Assembly (NCBI GenBank): GCA_946183385.1
Contig: CAMHBN010000154.1
Coordinates: 1 to 5,252 of the forward strand
Length of the DNA stretch: 5,252 nucleotides
Direction: 5' to 3'
Source of the DNA: an uncultured Ruminococcus sp.
Lineage (GTDB): Bacteria > Bacillota > Clostridia > Oscillospirales > Ruminococcaceae
Shown: piece after piece, positions 1 to 5,252 of the stretch
Numbering within the stretch: position 1 is the first letter of the stretch
Layout of the letters: the number at the start of each line of letters is the position of its first letter
Made by a program: the position numbers and the translations under genes
Notes under the pieces: generated by a model
Told to the model about the DNA's origin: nothing
Databases searched by the model: none
Seen by the model: only the letters and a program-made list of their open reading frames with translations

Positions 1-1788
1 TTCTCCAAGATGAACACTCACCTTGAGACCTCGGCGGCGCAGTATATGCACACCCTGCCCGCTCCTGTCGCAATCATCAACGACGTGCGCGACATCGTAT
101 GGTACAATCAGATATTCGCCGAGAAGGTAAGTCTCGGAGCCGACGCCTACGGAATGAGCTTCAGCGACTTCGTTCAGCTCGACCTCGACTCGCTCCTGAC
201 GGACGGCTTCGCCTACTGCCACGTCAACGGCTCGGTGTACAAGCTGGTGCTTGAGGAATTCAAGGAAAAAGACATTGAATTCTACATCATATACTTCAAC
301 GACGAGACGTCGTACTTCAATCTCAGAAAGCGCTTCGACGAGGAGCACCCGAATGTCGTGATACTGTCGATAGACAACTACGATGACATAATGCAGAACG
401 CCAAGGAGAGCGAAAAGGCTATCGCCTCCGTCGAGACCGAGCAGCTCATCGAGAAGTTCATGAGCAGCACTAACGGCTTCATCAAGAAGATATCCTCGAA
501 CACGTTCTACGCGGTCATCGAGAACCGCCACCTTGAGGAAAAGATAGCGAACAAGTTCAAGATACTCGACCTCGCACGCAATATCAAGATAGCGGGCAAG
601 TATCCCCTCACCTTCTCCATCGGCGTCGGACAGGGAGCTTCCTCGCTCGCGGAGAGCGAGAAGATTGCGCGTCAGTGCCTCGATATGGCGCTCGGACGCG
701 GCGGCGACCAGGCAGTTGTCAAGACCGACAGCGGCTACCGCTTCTTCGGCGGCGTATCCAAGGGCGTAGAGAAGATGTCACGCGCAAAGACGCGTATCAT
801 CGCAAACGCTATGGAGGACGTCATCCGCAACTCCAACAAGGTCTACATCATGGGACACCGCTTCGGCGACCTTGATTCCGTGGGAGCATCCTGCGGTCTT
901 GCGGGAGCAATAAAGCTCCTCGGCAAGGAGGTACATATCGTCGTTGACAGGAACAAGAACCTCGCATCGCACCTTATAGACCTCGTGGAATCGCAGTCCG
1001 ACAAGGATCTGTTCATCACTCCGCCCGCGGCTGTATCATCTGTTGAGAGCAATGACCTGCTCTTTGTCGTTGACACCCACAACCGCGACTTCATCGAGAG
1101 CCGCGAGCTCTACGAAAGGATAAAGAAGGTCATCGTCGTGGACCACCACCGCAAGACGGTCAACTTCATCGACAACGCGGTCATCTTCCACCACGAGCCC
1201 TACGCTTCGTCGGCTTCGGAAATGGTGACCGAGCTCATACAGTATTTCAGCTTCGACACCGACGAGAACCTCCCGAGCATAAGCGCGGAGGCTCTGCTCG
1301 CAGGCATTATGCTCGACACCAAGAACTTCGTTATGCGCACGGGCGTAAGAACATTTGAAGCCGCAGCCTTCCTGAAAAAGCAGGGTGCGGACACCGTATC
1401 GGTAAAGCTCCTGTTCTCGAACTCCTTTGACGCCTACAAGCGCAAGACGCAGGTGGTCGCGAACGCGAAGCTCCACAAGAAATGCGCTATAGCGGTCGCC
1501 GACTTCAAGTCGGACGATATCCGCGTAGTCGCACCGCAGGCTGCTGACGAGCTGCTCAGCATCTCCGATGTTGACGCCTCGTTCGTTGTCTACAGCACAG
1601 GAAATATCACCAATATATCAGCCCGCTCGCTCGGAGCTCTCAATGTACAGGTAGTAATGGAGGAGCTCGGCGGCGGCGGTCACCAGACAATGGCAGCAGC
1701 TCAGCTTGAAAACACCACATTGCAGGAGGCGGTCAAGCTGCTGATAAATGCGATAGATTCGCGTCAGGAAGAAACATACACAGAATAG
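1..1788 (+). CDS. gdpP: Cyclic-di-AMP phosphodiesterase GdpP (DHH/DHHA1 family), 5'-partial
   Basis: GdpP hydrolyses the second messenger c-di-AMP to pApA and is normally anchored in the membrane by two N-terminal helices. The frame is open from base 1 (codons for F, S, K precede the first ATG at 10), so that ATG is probably internal; about 70 residues with the membrane helices are likely upstream. Numbering from the ATG at 10: a PAS-like domain spans about 11-100. A degenerate GGDEF domain spans about 110-245, with SSNTF (162-166) where GGDEF would be, followed by the family-typical ALGRGGDQ (227-234). The DHH domain shows GHRFGDLDS (282-290), D355 in VVDTH, DHH (378-380) and D436 in AGIMLDTKNF. 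The DHHA1 domain carries GGGGH (554-558). All expected metal-binding motifs are present, so the catalytic half looks active. Loss of the GGDEF signature is normal for GdpP. The following rplI and dnaB match the order of B. subtilis yybT-rplI-dnaC. Confidence 0.95.
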   Translation, partial: FSKMNTHLETSAAQYMHTLPAPVAIINDVRDIVWYNQIFAEKVSLGADAYGMSFSDFVQLDLDSLLTDGFAYCHVNGSVYKLVLEEFKEKDIEFYIIYFNDETSYFNLRKRFDEEHPNVVILSIDNYDDIMQNAKESEKAIASVETEQLIEKFMSSTNGFIKKISSNTFYAVIENRHLEEKIANKFKILDLARNIKIAGKYPLTFSIGVGQGASSLAESEKIARQCLDMALGRGGDQAVVKTDSGYRFFGGVSKGVEKMSRAKTRIIANAMEDVIRNSNKVYIMGHRFGDLDSVGASCGLAGAIKLLGKEVHIVVDRNKNLASHLIDLVESQSDKDLFITPPAAVSSVESNDLLFVVDTHNRDFIESRELYERIKKVIVVDHHRKTVNFIDNAVIFHHEPYASSASEMVTELIQYFSFDTDENLPSISAEALLAGIMLDTKNFVMRTGVRTFEAAAFLKKQGADTVSVKLLFSNSFDAYKRKTQVVANAKLHKKCAIAVADFKSDDIRVVAPQAADELLSISDVDASFVVYSTGNITNISARSLGALNVQVVMEELGGGGHQTMAAAQLENTTLQEAVKLLINAIDSRQEETYTE

Positions 1789-1802
1789 AAAGGAATAGAA
1801 AA
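1783..1802 (+). repeat. Tandem 10-base direct repeat at the gdpP/rplI junction
   Basis: Two adjacent decamers, GAATAGAAAG and GAATAGAAAA, differ only at the last base. The first contains the gdpP stop (TAG 1786-1788); the second repeats a TAG in the same frame. The repeat fills almost the whole gap before the rplI ATG and supplies its purine-rich ribosome binding site. It may be a small local duplication. It is short and purine-rich, so chance is possible. Confidence 0.6.
1789..1794 (+). promoter_or_regulatory. Ribosome binding site of rplI
   Basis: AAAGGA lies 9 bases before the ATG at 1804. This site decides the start. The frame is closed upstream by the gdpP stop at 1786, and no other start codon lies between that stop and 1804. 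The short L9 N-terminus is therefore not a mis-chosen start. Confidence 0.7.
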
Positions 1803-1803
1803 T

Positions 1804-2220
1804 ATGAAAGGCAAGAAGGGCGAGATAAAGAATGTAGCAGACGGCTACGCAAGGAATATGCTGCTCCCAAAGGGTCTCGCGGTAGAGGCTACTCCCGAGA
1901 ATCTGAACAAGCTTCAGGGACAGAAGGATTCCGCTCAGCACAAAATAGACATGGACACCCAAGCCGCCAACGAAGCCGCAGCAAAGGTCAAGGGCAAGCA
2001 GGTAGTCATCAAGGCTAAGGCAGGCTCAAATGACAGGCTCTTCGGCTCTGTGACAGCTGCCCACGTAGCAGAGGCGCTCGACTCGCAGTTCGGCATAAAG
2101 GTGGACAAGAAGAAGATAACTCTCAGCACAGATATCAAGAACTTCGGCTCGTACAAGGCTACCATCAAGTTCTACACGGGCATTACCGAGACAGTAGACG
2201 TTGAGGTAGTTGAGGGCTGA
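1804..2220 (+). CDS. rplI: 50S ribosomal protein L9 with shortened N-terminus
   Basis: L9 binds 23S rRNA near the base of the L1 stalk through its N-terminal domain; a long helix projects its C-terminal domain from the ribosome. The protein has 138 residues against a usual 147-150. The L9 signature is clear from residue 3: G3, G6, V11, G14-Y15, N18, L20, G24, A26, and [13 protein letters not shown] (22-34). A charged, Ala- and Gln-rich connecting helix spans about 33-62. The C-terminal domain follows, with IKAKAG (69-74), LFGSVT (79-84), [10 protein letters not shown] (96-105) and a normal end near VEVVEG. What is missing is the first ten or so residues after Met-Lys, the beta-1 strand and loop (usually a K-V-I-L-L-x-D-V-K-G-x pattern). 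The deficit fits a 30-base in-frame deletion close to the start. No upstream frame encodes the missing strand. The identity is secure; whether the N-domain folds normally is open. The gene sits 15 bases after gdpP and overlaps dnaB by one base. Confidence 0.93.
   Translation: MKGKKGEIKNVADGYARNMLLPKGLAVEATPENLNKLQGQKDSAQHKIDMDTQAANEAAAKVKGKQVVIKAKAGSNDRLFGSVTAAHVAEALDSQFGIKVDKKKITLSTDIKNFGSYKATIKFYTGITETVDVEVVEG
2212..2216 (+). promoter_or_regulatory. Ribosome binding site of dnaB, inside rplI
   Basis: GAGGG lies only 3 bases before the ATG at 2220, closer than usual. With the overlapping TGATG stop/start, this suggests that ribosomes finishing rplI re-initiate on dnaB. The next in-frame ATG (2235) has no better site, and the first start gives the usual DnaB N-terminal length. 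Confidence 0.5.
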
Positions 2221-3572
2221 TGGAAAACAACGTAATGATACCCGACAATGACCTGCCTCACAGCACCGACGCCGAGCAGTCCGTCATCGGAGCCATACTC
2301 TCCGACCCGTCGGTAGCTCCGCTCGTCATCGAGAAGGTCAGAGCCGAGTATTTCTTCACCGACCAGCACAAGGCTATCTTCGGTATCATCGTGCGGATGT
2401 TCACGTCGGGTATGCCGATAGACATCGTAACGGTACTGAACGAAGCCGAAAAGATGCATATATTCGAGTCGCCGTCCGAGGGCAGGCGCTACCTCGCCGA
2501 GATAGCGAACACTCTCCCCACGACTGAGAATATCGAAAGCTACTGCAAGATAGTCGCGGACAAGTACCTCATACGCAGTCTCGGCTACACCGCGAGGGCT
2601 ATCCTCGAGGAGATACACAACGGCGAACAGGACGCATCGCTCCTGCTCGACTCCGCTGAACAGCGCATCTACGATATCAGGCAGGGCAGAAGCGTACAGG
2701 GACTTGCTCCGATCGGAGACGCAGTGCTTGAAGCTTATGACCGTCTCGGCAAGATAACGGGCGAGGACAAGGATAAATACGTCGGCGCAAAGACTGGCTA
2801 TACACTGCTCGATACGATAACCTCGGGACTCAACAAGTCCGACCTTATCATCATCGCGGCTCGTCCGGGTATGGGTAAGACCTCGTTCGCGATGAACATC
2901 GCCACGAACGTTGCCCGACGCGCAAACGCCAAGGACGTCGTGATATTCAACCTCGAAATGTCGCGCGAACAGCTCGCCACACGTCTGCTCTCTACGGAAG
3001 CGCTCGTCGAATCGAGCTCTCTCCGCAACGGACGCATACAGAGCGACGAATGGGCAAGACTTGCCGCAAGCGCCGCATTTCTGAGCACCTTCCCGATGTA
3101 TATCGACGACACCGCAAGTATGACTGTACAGCAGATGAAGGCGAAGCTCCGCCGCGTGAAAGACCTCGGACTCGTCATCATCGACTATCTCCAGCTCATG
3201 GAGTCCACCTCCAAGTCGGACAACCGTGTTACCGTCGTATCCGAGATAACGCGCCAGCTGAAGGTAATGGCAAAGGAGCTGAACGTCCCCGTCATACTGC
3301 TCTCCCAGCTCTCGCGAGCCGTTGAAGGCAGAAACGACAAGCGCCCGATGCTCTCGGACCTCCGTGAATCGGGTTCTATCGAGCAGGACGCCGACATCGT
3401 TCTCTTCCTGTACCGCGACGCATACTATAACAAGGAAAGCACGCGCCAGAACGTCTCGGAGTGTATCGTTGCCAAGAACCGTCACGGCGAGGTCGGCACG
3501 GTCGAGCTTATATGGGACGGACAGTTCACGCGCTTCTCGAACATGGATACATCGACTCCCCCGGAGGGATGA
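2220..3572 (+). CDS. dnaB: Replicative DNA helicase DnaB (DnaC in Bacillus naming)
   Basis: This is the hexameric ATP-driven helicase that unwinds DNA at the replication fork and recruits primase. Its 450 residues match the family. The N-terminal domain (about 10-112) opens with PHSTDAEQSVIGAIL (13-27), the conserved AEQSVLGA-type motif. A linker region covers about 115-185. The RecA-like domain (about 185-440) has Walker A ARPGMGKT (214-221, K220 and T221), NLEMS (244-248, with the likely catalytic E246), Walker B LVIIDYLQL (318-326, D322), LSQLSR (361-366, sensor Q363), DLRESGSIEQDAD (380-392) and KNRHG (419-423), where K419 and R421 match the arginine-finger region. No intein or insertion interrupts the motifs. 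The start overlaps the rplI stop by one base, and tilS begins one base after its stop, so it is probably translated from a shared transcript. A 548-residue open frame on the opposite strand is a shadow of this gene. Confidence 0.97.
   Translation: MENNVMIPDNDLPHSTDAEQSVIGAILSDPSVAPLVIEKVRAEYFFTDQHKAIFGIIVRMFTSGMPIDIVTVLNEAEKMHIFESPSEGRRYLAEIANTLPTTENIESYCKIVADKYLIRSLGYTARAILEEIHNGEQDASLLLDSAEQRIYDIRQGRSVQGLAPIGDAVLEAYDRLGKITGEDKDKYVGAKTGYTLLDTITSGLNKSDLIIIAARPGMGKTSFAMNIATNVARRANAKDVVIFNLEMSREQLATRLLSTEALVESSSLRNGRIQSDEWARLAASAAFLSTFPMYIDDTASMTVQQMKAKLRRVKDLGLVIIDYLQLMESTSKSDNRVTVVSEITRQLKVMAKELNVPVILLSQLSRAVEGRNDKRPMLSDLRESGSIEQDADIVLFLYRDAYYNKESTRQNVSECIVAKNRHGEVGTVELIWDGQFTRFSNMDTSTPPEG
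3563..3568 (+). promoter_or_regulatory. Ribosome binding site of tilS, inside dnaB
   Basis: GGAGGG, a strong Shine-Dalgarno match, lies 5 bases before the ATG at 3574, within the last codons of dnaB. It fixes the tilS start. The tilS frame is open upstream to an ATG at 3322, but that extension only reads dnaB out of frame. Confidence 0.8.
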
Positions 3573-3573
3573 T

Positions 3574-4950
3574 ATGTTAGATAAGATCATTAAGCTTTCG
3601 CAGAAGTACAATATGTTCATAAGCGGCGACATCGTTGTCTGCGGTCTCTCGGGAGGCGCAGACAGCGTTTGTCTTTTACTGAGCCTTTGTGAGCTCCGCG
3701 AAAGGCTCGGGATAGAGGTCGAAGCCCTGCACGTCAACCACTGTCTGCGCGGCAGTGAGAGCGACCGCGACGAGGACTTCTGCCGCAGTCTGTGTACACG
3801 GCTCGGAGTCCCCTTCACCGCGGAGAGGTGCGACGTCAGCGGCTATGCGGCTGAGAGGTCGCTTTCAACCGAACTTGCCGCCCGCGAGCTGAGGTACGAC
3901 ATCTTCCGCAGGAACACCGAGGGCAAAAAGTTAGCCACGGCTCACAATGCCGACGACAATCTCGAAACCGTGATACTCAACCTCGCAAGAGGCACGGCAC
4001 TGAAAGGGCTCGCGGGGATACCTCCCGTCCGAGGGAACATAGTCCGTCCCCTTCTCTCAGTCACACGCGCCGAAATAGAGGCTTTCCTCGCCAAGCGCGG
4101 GCAGGACTTCGTCACCGACAGCACCAATCTCACCGACGACTACACCCGCAACAGGATACGCCACCGCGTGATACCGCTGCTGCGCGAGATAAACCCGTCG
4201 CTCGGCTCGACGTTTGTCAGCTCCGCAGACGGTCTGCGCGATGAAAACGCCTATATCGAGGCAATGACGGACACCGCCGAACGCGAATGTCTCGACGGGA
4301 ACAGGCTGACGGGACTTGCAGGATACGACACAGTTATCCGCTCGCGCTGTATATCGCGTCTGCTCACTCGGAACGGTCTGCCCGTCTCACACGAGCGTAT
4401 CCGCGAATGCGAGGATATACTGATAAACGGCGGAAAGCTCAATATATCGCGCAATATATACTTCATCTCCGACGGAACTACAGCCGAGCTGAAAGCTATC
4501 CCTACTGCGGAGACTGCCGAGGAGCTGTCTGCTCCGCTGAAAGTCGGCGAAAACTCGATATTCCGCGGTATAACGCTGATATGCGAGCTCGTGGACAAGG
4601 CAGAATACGACAGGCGGCGAGATGTTAACAAAAAATTAACATTTTACGCCTTCGATTATGATAAAATAAAGGGTGAAGCTGTGCTGAGAAACCGTCGAAA
4701 CGGCGACAGGATACAGCTCCGCGGACGTGATTTCCGTTCGTCCGTGAAAAAGCTCATCAATGAGAATATCCCCCCCGAGGAGAGAAGCACGCTCCACTTT
4801 ATTGAGGACAGCGAGGGCACCGTATTTGCGGAAAAGCTCGGTATCGCACAGCGCGTCGCTCCCGACGGGAATACAAAGCGGCTGTTTATCATTTCAGTCG
4901 TGAATGATAAGCAGGAATGGAGTGGATCAATTGACACCAAGAAGAAATAA
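3574..4950 (+). CDS. tilS: tRNA(Ile)-lysidine synthetase TilS
   Basis: TilS uses ATP and lysine to convert C34 of the CAU-anticodon tRNA-Ile to lysidine, switching decoding from AUG to AUA. This is essential in most bacteria, and this window uses ATA codons often. The protein has 458 residues. The N-terminal ATP-pyrophosphatase domain has the PP-loop SGGADS (26-31), HVNHCLRG (53-60), AHNADDNLET (123-132), GLAGIPP (145-151), and DSTN (182-185) followed by RNRIRH (192-197). A helical middle region spans about 205-310. The C-terminal TilS domain shows LRNRRNGDRI (371-380), VKKLINENIPPEER (391-404) and a usual end near RLFII (436-440). All catalytic motifs are intact. The start follows the dnaB stop by one base with a strong ribosome binding site. 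The last 20 bases overlap the likely ftsH start. Codons 350-370 are unusually AT-rich and contain an inverted repeat (listed separately). Confidence 0.96.
   Translation: MLDKIIKLSQKYNMFISGDIVVCGLSGGADSVCLLLSLCELRERLGIEVEALHVNHCLRGSESDRDEDFCRSLCTRLGVPFTAERCDVSGYAAERSLSTELAARELRYDIFRRNTEGKKLATAHNADDNLETVILNLARGTALKGLAGIPPVRGNIVRPLLSVTRAEIEAFLAKRGQDFVTDSTNLTDDYTRNRIRHRVIPLLREINPSLGSTFVSSADGLRDENAYIEAMTDTAERECLDGNRLTGLAGYDTVIRSRCISRLLTRNGLPVSHERIRECEDILINGGKLNISRNIYFISDGTTAELKAIPTAETAEELSAPLKVGENSIFRGITLICELVDKAEYDRRRDVNKKLTFYAFDYDKIKGEAVLRNRRNGDRIQLRGRDFRSSVKKLINENIPPEERSTLHFIEDSEGTVFAEKLGIAQRVAPDGNTKRLFIISVVNDKQEWSGSIDTKKK
4622..4642. repeat. AT-rich perfect inverted repeat inside tilS
   Basis: The arms ATGTTAA (4622-4628) and TTAACAT (4636-4642) are perfect reverse complements around the 7-base centre CAAAAAA. 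The stretch uses AAA, TTA and ACA codons, while the flanking gene prefers G- or C-ending codons. It could be a protein-binding operator linked to the adjacent promoter-like elements. As an RNA hairpin it would be weak, since each arm has one G-C pair and no T-tract follows. The function is unknown, and the repeat may be incidental. Confidence 0.45.
4636..4667 (+). promoter_or_regulatory. Possible internal promoter for ftsH within tilS
   Basis: TTAACA (4636-4641, 5 of 6 to the TTGACA -35 box) precedes TATGAT (4657-4662, 5 of 6 to TATAAT) with a 15-base spacer, slightly short. Overlapping it, TGATAAAAT (4659-4667) reads as an extended -10 with a TG motif, but then the spacer is 20. A second TTAACA lies at 4625-4630. 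Transcription would start about 260 bases before ftsH, allowing its expression apart from the upstream genes. Neither spacing is ideal, and coding constraint could produce these words by chance. Confidence 0.3.
4919..4922 (+). promoter_or_regulatory. Ribosome binding site favouring the TTG start of ftsH
   Basis: GGAG lies 8 bases before the TTG at 4931. An in-frame GTG at 4922 could instead use AGGA (4913-4916) at 5 bases. The in-frame ATG at 4904 has no purine-rich site before it. The TTG therefore looks best, GTG second. Confidence 0.5.
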
Positions 4951-5252
4951 AGGCTTTCTGACGTATATCTTTATAATAATCGCAGCTGTTTTCTGCATAT
5001 ATTTCGTAAGCACGAAATTTGCAGACAACGCCGAGCACGTGGACTATACCTCGATAATCAAGTATTTCGACGACAAGCGTGTATCCTACTACGAGCTTGA
5101 CCTCGGCACGGGCGAGCTCACCTATTCGCTCGACGGCGAGGACGTGAAGATGAAGTACAACGTCCCCAACGTCGAGATATTCCTCATGGACACCGAAGGC
5201 TACAGGCAGGCATACAACGCCGACCACGCCAACGACCCGCTCCGTCAGGACT
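4931..5252 (+). CDS. ftsH: ATP-dependent membrane zinc protease FtsH, N-terminal part (3'-partial)
   Basis: FtsH is a hexameric AAA+ protease in the cytoplasmic membrane that degrades damaged membrane proteins and some regulators. Only the first 107 residues are in the window. A short basic N-terminus (MTPRRNKG) precedes one hydrophobic segment, about 9-26 (FLTYIFIIIAAVFCIYFV). An acidic, Tyr-rich region follows, resembling the FtsH extracytoplasmic domain: VDYTSIIKYFDDKRVSYYEL (37-56) fits the usual start where a short helix leads into a strand. The AAA and protease domains lie beyond the window, so the call rests on this architecture and on the position after tilS, where ftsH is commonly found. 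The start is uncertain: TTG 4931 (used here), GTG 4922 or ATG 4904. With TTG the gene overlaps tilS by 20 bases in another frame, suggesting coupled translation. Another single-pass membrane protein is possible but less likely. Confidence 0.8.
   Translation, partial: MTPRRNKGFLTYIFIIIAAVFCIYFVSTKFADNAEHVDYTSIIKYFDDKRVSYYELDLGTGELTYSLDGEDVKMKYNVPNVEIFLMDTEGYRQAYNADHANDPLRQD

Noticed and set aside
110..740. GGDEF domain as an active diguanylate cyclase
   Set aside because: The signature is replaced by SSNTF. The degenerate GGDEF domain is normal for GdpP and is not expected to make c-di-GMP.
1036..1476. A 146-residue minus-strand open frame opposite gdpP
   Set aside because: It lies wholly over the conserved DHH region and reads as a low-complexity Val/Arg/Glu mirror of the + strand codons.
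3322..3573. Possible 84-residue N-terminal extension of TilS
   Set aside because: This part overlaps dnaB out of frame and is Ser/Arg/Thr-rich without family similarity. The strong ribosome binding site at 3563-3568 supports the start at 3574.
2172..3818. A 548-residue open frame on the minus strand opposite dnaB
   Set aside because: It overlaps a complete, motif-rich dnaB and shows no recognisable domain. Biased third-position base use on the coding strand readily leaves an open antisense frame.
4618..4645. Inverted repeat as a transcription terminator
   Set aside because: The arms are AT-rich with one G-C pair each, no adequate T-tract follows, and it lies in the middle of tilS coding sequence.
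4770..4776. Run of seven C residues in tilS as a phase-variation or frameshift site
   Set aside because: The run encodes part of the conserved IPPEER motif and the frame is intact on both sides. At seven bases in a core gene there is no positive sign of switching.

Overview
The window is a compact run of five co-directional housekeeping genes on the + strand: gdpP (3' part), rplI, dnaB, tilS and ftsH (5' part). Gene content, GdpP-type architecture and Shine-Dalgarno signals point to a Firmicute. The moderately GC-rich codon use, with C- or G-ending codons dominant but ATA still common for isoleucine, suggests a Clostridia member of the Ruminococcus/Oscillospirales type. That placement is an inference from style, not a database match.

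Layout. 1-1788: c-di-AMP phosphodiesterase GdpP, lacking only its membrane N-terminus, which lies before the window. 1789-1803: a 15-base gap with the rplI ribosome binding site, part of a tandem 10-base repeat. 1804-2220: ribosomal protein L9, whose usual first beta-strand is missing. 2220-3572: replicative helicase DnaB, whose ATG overlaps the rplI stop by one base. 3574-4950: tRNA(Ile)-lysidine synthetase TilS, starting one base after dnaB. 4931-5252: the N-terminus of membrane protease FtsH, overlapping the tilS end by 20 bases and probably starting at TTG. No stretch of even 50 bases lacks a gene, and I see no RNA gene, mobile element, CRISPR array or terminator.

The tight spacing suggests one transcription unit with translational coupling. 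It joins two blocks that are separate in Bacillus subtilis: gdpP(yybT)-rplI-dnaC and tilS-hprT-ftsH. The hpt/hprT gene usually found between tilS and ftsH is absent here. The products act in c-di-AMP turnover, ribosome structure, replication, tRNA decoding and membrane protein quality control, so the link is growth-related rather than one pathway.

The most notable points are the L9 N-terminal truncation, the decamer repeat beside it, and an AT-rich inverted repeat with promoter-like elements inside tilS that could drive ftsH. I found no convincing evidence of an undescribed biological system; this is essentially a core-genome region.
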